Below are positions 61,973 to 64,000 of a DNA stretch of 64,000 nucleotides, one piece after another. Within the stretch, counting starts at the first letter, position 1, and the number at the start of each line of letters is the position of its first letter. The position numbers were made by a program, and so were the translations under genes. The stretch spans positions 44,121 to 108,120 of the forward strand of contig JAOAIP010000018.1 of NCBI GenBank assembly GCA_026414605.1, written 5' to 3'. The DNA is from Bacteroidia bacterium (GTDB lineage Bacteria > Bacteroidota > Bacteroidia > B-17B0 > Aurantibacillaceae). The notes under the pieces are model-generated. The model saw only the letters and a program-made list of their open reading frames with translations, made no database searches and was not told the origin of the DNA.

Positions 61973-62419
61973 TTATTTGATTTCAATACGTTTTTGTGGT
62001 TTTTTGATGGCACTTTCTTTTTTAGGAATGAGGATGTTTAATACGCCGTCTTTGTATTCAGCAGATATTTTATCTGTATCTGCAATTTCAGGTAAGTAGA
62101 AAGATCTGCTGAAAGAAGAGTAGTTGAATTCTCTGCGCGTGTAGTTGTCTTTTTCTTCTGTTTTTTCTTCTTTTTGTTCAGAAGAAATTGTAAGTACATC
62201 TTGATCTAAATCAATTTTGATGTCTTCTTTTTTCAAGCCAGGTGCGGCTAATTCAATTTGGAAGTTTTCTTCTGTTTCTTTAATGTTAGCAGAAGGAATG
62301 GTGCTTCCGATGAATTTGTTTAATTGATTGCCCATCATTGGGAAATCGTTTTCAAAGAAGCTTTCAATTAAGTTTTTGAATGTTGGGAACTTGAGTTCTT
62401 GTTTTACAATGTTTGCCAT
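61973..62419 (-). CDS. Small heat-shock protein Hsp20
   Basis: A 148-residue alpha-crystallin-type chaperone that holds unfolding proteins. N-terminal variable part (NLIESFFENDFPMMGNQLNKF), the alpha-crystallin domain (about 45-140) with ANIKETEENFQIELAAPGLKKEDIKIDLDQDVLTISSEQKEE near 48-89, YTRREFNYSSFSRSFYLPE near 97 and the hallmark AEYKDGVLNILIPKKES near 124. C-terminal IxI-like KRIEIK. Length usual. The 343-nt upstream gap holds a weak TAAATTTA box near 62450 and no HrcA/CIRCE-like inverted repeat that I can see. Confidence 0.95.
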   Translation of the reverse strand: MANIVKQELKFPTFKNLIESFFENDFPMMGNQLNKFIGSTIPSANIKETEENFQIELAAPGLKKEDIKIDLDQDVLTISSEQKEEKTEEKDNYTRREFNYSSFSRSFYLPEIADTDKISAEYKDGVLNILIPKKESAIKKPQKRIEIK

Positions 62420-62737
62420 AGTTGTAAGTTTTTGGGGTTAATTCGCTACTAAATTTACAAGAGTTATGCCAAGCAAATTTTTTATATTTATCGTGTCTTT
62501 TTTTCATAATCATTGATATAGTTCAGTAAAATTGTCCTTTTTATAGAAAAATTTGAGACAAAAATTCAAATATCTTTTTCTTAAATTACAGTGTTATTTG
62601 TAATAGAAATTCGTTTTTTGATAGAAAATTTTTACCTTTAAAATTTTTGAATTACTCATTTATTCCGATAAAGTGTAATGGCTTTCAAAATGTAAAAAAA
62701 TTATTTTAAACATTATGTTTATGAAGAATAGATTTCA

Positions 62738-62745
62738 TATATTTG
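62738..62745 (+). promoter_or_regulatory. -7 box TATATTTG of tRNA-Ala
   Basis: Consensus box 17 nt before the first base of the tRNA. The rest of the gap 62420-62762 shows no gene and no repeat family. Confidence 0.65.
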
Positions 62746-62762
62746 CGGCTGTTTTTGAAAAT

Positions 62763-62836
62763 GGGGCATTAGCTCAGCTGGCTAGAGCGCTACAATGGCA
62801 TTGTAGAGGTCATCGGTTCGAGTCCGATATGCTCCA
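62763..62836 (+). tRNA. tRNA-Ala (anticodon GGC)
   Basis: A full cloverleaf: acceptor GGGGCAT / ATGCTCC with one G-T pair, D arm GCTC-AGCTGGCTA-GAGC, anticodon stem CTACA / TGTAG closing the loop ATGGCAT with anticodon GGC (reads GCC and GCU), variable loop AGGTC and T arm ATCGG-TTCGAGT-CCGAT. Discriminator base A; CCA is not encoded. The G3-U70-type wobble at the third acceptor pair is the alanine identity element. Confidence 0.96.
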
Positions 62837-62843
62837 CTTCAAT

Positions 62844-63986
62844 TTATACTTGTTGGTGGATTAACTCGTCTAATAGTTGTAAAAAATTATTTATCTCTTC
62901 TAATGTGTTTAAGTAAGAAAATGAAAAGCGAAAAGTTCTTTTGATTTCATTTTTTGATAATCCCATAGATTGTAATACGTGAGATGGTTTGCCCGATCCA
63001 TCAGAACAGGCGGATGCTTGTGAGTAACAAAACTTTTTCATTAGTTTTAATACTGCTTCATATTCTTTTTCTGAAAATGTAATGTTAGAAGTATTTACTA
63101 ATCGTTCTGTATTTTCACCATTAATTTTAATATCGTATTTTTGTTTAAGTTGATGTTCAAAGTATTGTTTTAATGATAAAATGTATGGAATATTTTGATG
63201 TTGTTGAAGAATCGTTTTTTCAAAAGAATGAGTAAGTGCTGCAATGCTTGGTAATGGTATAGTGCCTGAACGGATTTTTTGTTGATCGCCCCCGTGTATC
63301 AATGGATGTAAAAAAATTTTTCTACCTAAATTTTTTATTACTAAAAATCCTATGCCCTTGCTTCCGTGAAATTTATGTGCGCTGCCGCAAAATATATCAG
63401 CGGGGACATCGGAAAAATAGGACTTTCCAAACCATTGTGTAGTATCTGAAAAAAGTAATACAGATTTTTTTCTTGTAATGTTATAAATGTCTTGTAAAGG
63501 ATGTAGTACGCCTGTTTCATTATTAGCAGCCATCAAGCACACTAATAAAGTGTTGGGTTGAATGCTTTTTTCTAATTCGTTTAAGTCAATGGCACCATTT
63601 GAATTGACATTCAGGAGTGTGATTTTGGCATTATGATAGGTTTGAAGATATTGAAGTGTGTTCAAAACTGCAGAGTGTTCTGTAACACAAGAAATAATAT
63701 GATTTTTTTGAGATTGATATTGAAAGTATAATCCTTTTATGGCTGTATTTATGGACTCTGACGAACCGCTTGTGAATATCACTTCTTCTTCTCTAACATT
63801 TAATAGGTTGGCTAATTTTTGTCTATGTTGTTGAAATAAGGTGTTACAAATTATTCCCAAAGGATGTGCCGTAGAAGAAGGATTAGCATAATAGTATTGA
63901 TTATATTCTTGAATGACATTTAAAACATCAGGATCTATGGGCGTTGTAGCATTATTATCAAAGTAAGGAAATTGAAATTTTTTCAT
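62844..63986 (-). CDS. Cysteine desulfurase (NifS/IscS family)
   Basis: A 380-residue PLP enzyme that takes sulfur from cysteine for Fe-S clusters and tRNA thiolation. Signatures: PYFDNNATTPIDPDVL near 7, FTSGSSESINTAIKGL near 71, NETGVLHPLQDI near 155, FSDTTQWFGKSYF near 178, PLP Lys in CGSAHKFHGSKGIGFLVI near 199-215, RSGTIPLPSIAAL near 239 and the catalytic-Cys loop CYSQASACSDGSGKPSHVLQSMGLS near 328-350. The SACSDG form resembles group I NifS/IscS (loop of about 12), not SufS. The start codon is 14 nt from the right edge of the window, so its promoter is not visible. No iscU or suf genes are adjacent. Confidence 0.94.
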   Translation of the reverse strand: MKKFQFPYFDNNATTPIDPDVLNVIQEYNQYYYANPSSTAHPLGIICNTLFQQHRQKLANLLNVREEEVIFTSGSSESINTAIKGLYFQYQSQKNHIISCVTEHSAVLNTLQYLQTYHNAKITLLNVNSNGAIDLNELEKSIQPNTLLVCLMAANNETGVLHPLQDIYNITRKKSVLLFSDTTQWFGKSYFSDVPADIFCGSAHKFHGSKGIGFLVIKNLGRKIFLHPLIHGGDQQKIRSGTIPLPSIAALTHSFEKTILQQHQNIPYILSLKQYFEHQLKQKYDIKINGENTERLVNTSNITFSEKEYEAVLKLMKKFCYSQASACSDGSGKPSHVLQSMGLSKNEIKRTFRFSFSYLNTLEEINNFLQLLDELIHQQV

Positions 63987-64000
63987 TGTAATTAATTTTT

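Overview
The window is a stretch of ordinary chromosome from an AT-rich member of the Bacteroidota (Bacteroidetes). The case rests on several independent signs: most operon heads carry the phylum-specific -7 promoter box TAnnTTTG; Shine-Dalgarno sequences are hardly visible; there is a SprE/PorW-type lipoprotein of the type IX secretion system and a subtilisin-like protease ending in a type IX sorting domain; families largely confined to this phylum are present (DUF4290, DUF4294, DUF5686); and gene orders such as rpsF-rpsR-rplI without ssb and DUF4290-murA fit. Order Chitinophagales or a relative is a guess. No prophage, complete insertion sequence, CRISPR array or rRNA operon was seen.

Layout. 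1-5 kb: end of an acyltransferase gene, an MsbA-type ABC exporter, an ankyrin gene lying in a patch of dispersed repeats, mazG, a PAP2 phosphatase. 5-10 kb: a leftward cluster tatA, smpB, dxr, DUF5686 outer-membrane protein and a tiny secreted protein, diverging from the ribosomal operon rpsF-rpsR-rplI. 11-20 kb: a tightly overlapping three-gene unit (GNAT, unknown, [2Fe-2S] protein), the SprE/PorW lipoprotein, a peroxiredoxin fused to a histone H1-like tail, pdxH diverging from trmD, a tail-fibre-like secreted protein, efp. 20-28 kb: DUF4290-murA-two TlpA-like proteins; then leftward GT2-ECF sigma-rsmG and a saccharopine/alanine dehydrogenase family gene. 28-37 kb: S41 peptidase, murB, an O-antigen ligase/polymerase-like protein, acyltransferase 3, the sorted S8 protease, OsmC. 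37-50 kb: a 727-residue coiled-coil protein, rny, a double-ATPase oligopeptide-type ABC protein, LpxH, TatD, a Wzx-like flippase, radA, DNA polymerase III delta'. 50-64 kb: lpd, a CCG-domain Fe-S protein, an S41 peptidase with PDZ, a methyltransferase, a second OsmC, DUF4294, the three-gene proton-translocating transhydrogenase pntAA-pntAB-pntB, a 1.1-kb repeat mosaic, pepT, hsp20, tRNA-Ala(GGC) and a cysteine desulfurase.

Themes. Envelope building dominates: MurA and MurB, LpxH, a polymerase/flippase/acyltransferase set, a glycosyltransferase and an OmpA-domain protein. Redox and translation quality genes (transhydrogenase, lipoamide dehydrogenase, peroxiredoxin, two OsmC proteins, SmpB, EF-P, TrmD, RsmG) fill the rest.

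The least explained part is the intergenic DNA. Four dispersed repeat types recur here: (A) purine-rich AGTTGAAAGTGGAAAGT tracts, often as inverted pairs; (B) blocks of small palindromes such as CCCCGAAGGGG and AGGGCAAAGCCCT; (C) about 115-bp units with ACTCACCCCC ends and two internal hairpins; (D) one GC-rich, multi-hairpin block before pepT. Type A pairs bracket different contents (an ankyrin gene, a truncated four-helix-bundle gene, type B blocks), which suggests a non-autonomous mobile or recombining element. Other notable points are the histone-like peroxiredoxin fusion, a thioredoxin-fold/OmpA fusion without the redox cysteines, MurA with Asp in place of the fosfomycin-target Cys, EF-P with Asn at its tip, and a pair of back-to-back divergent promoters.
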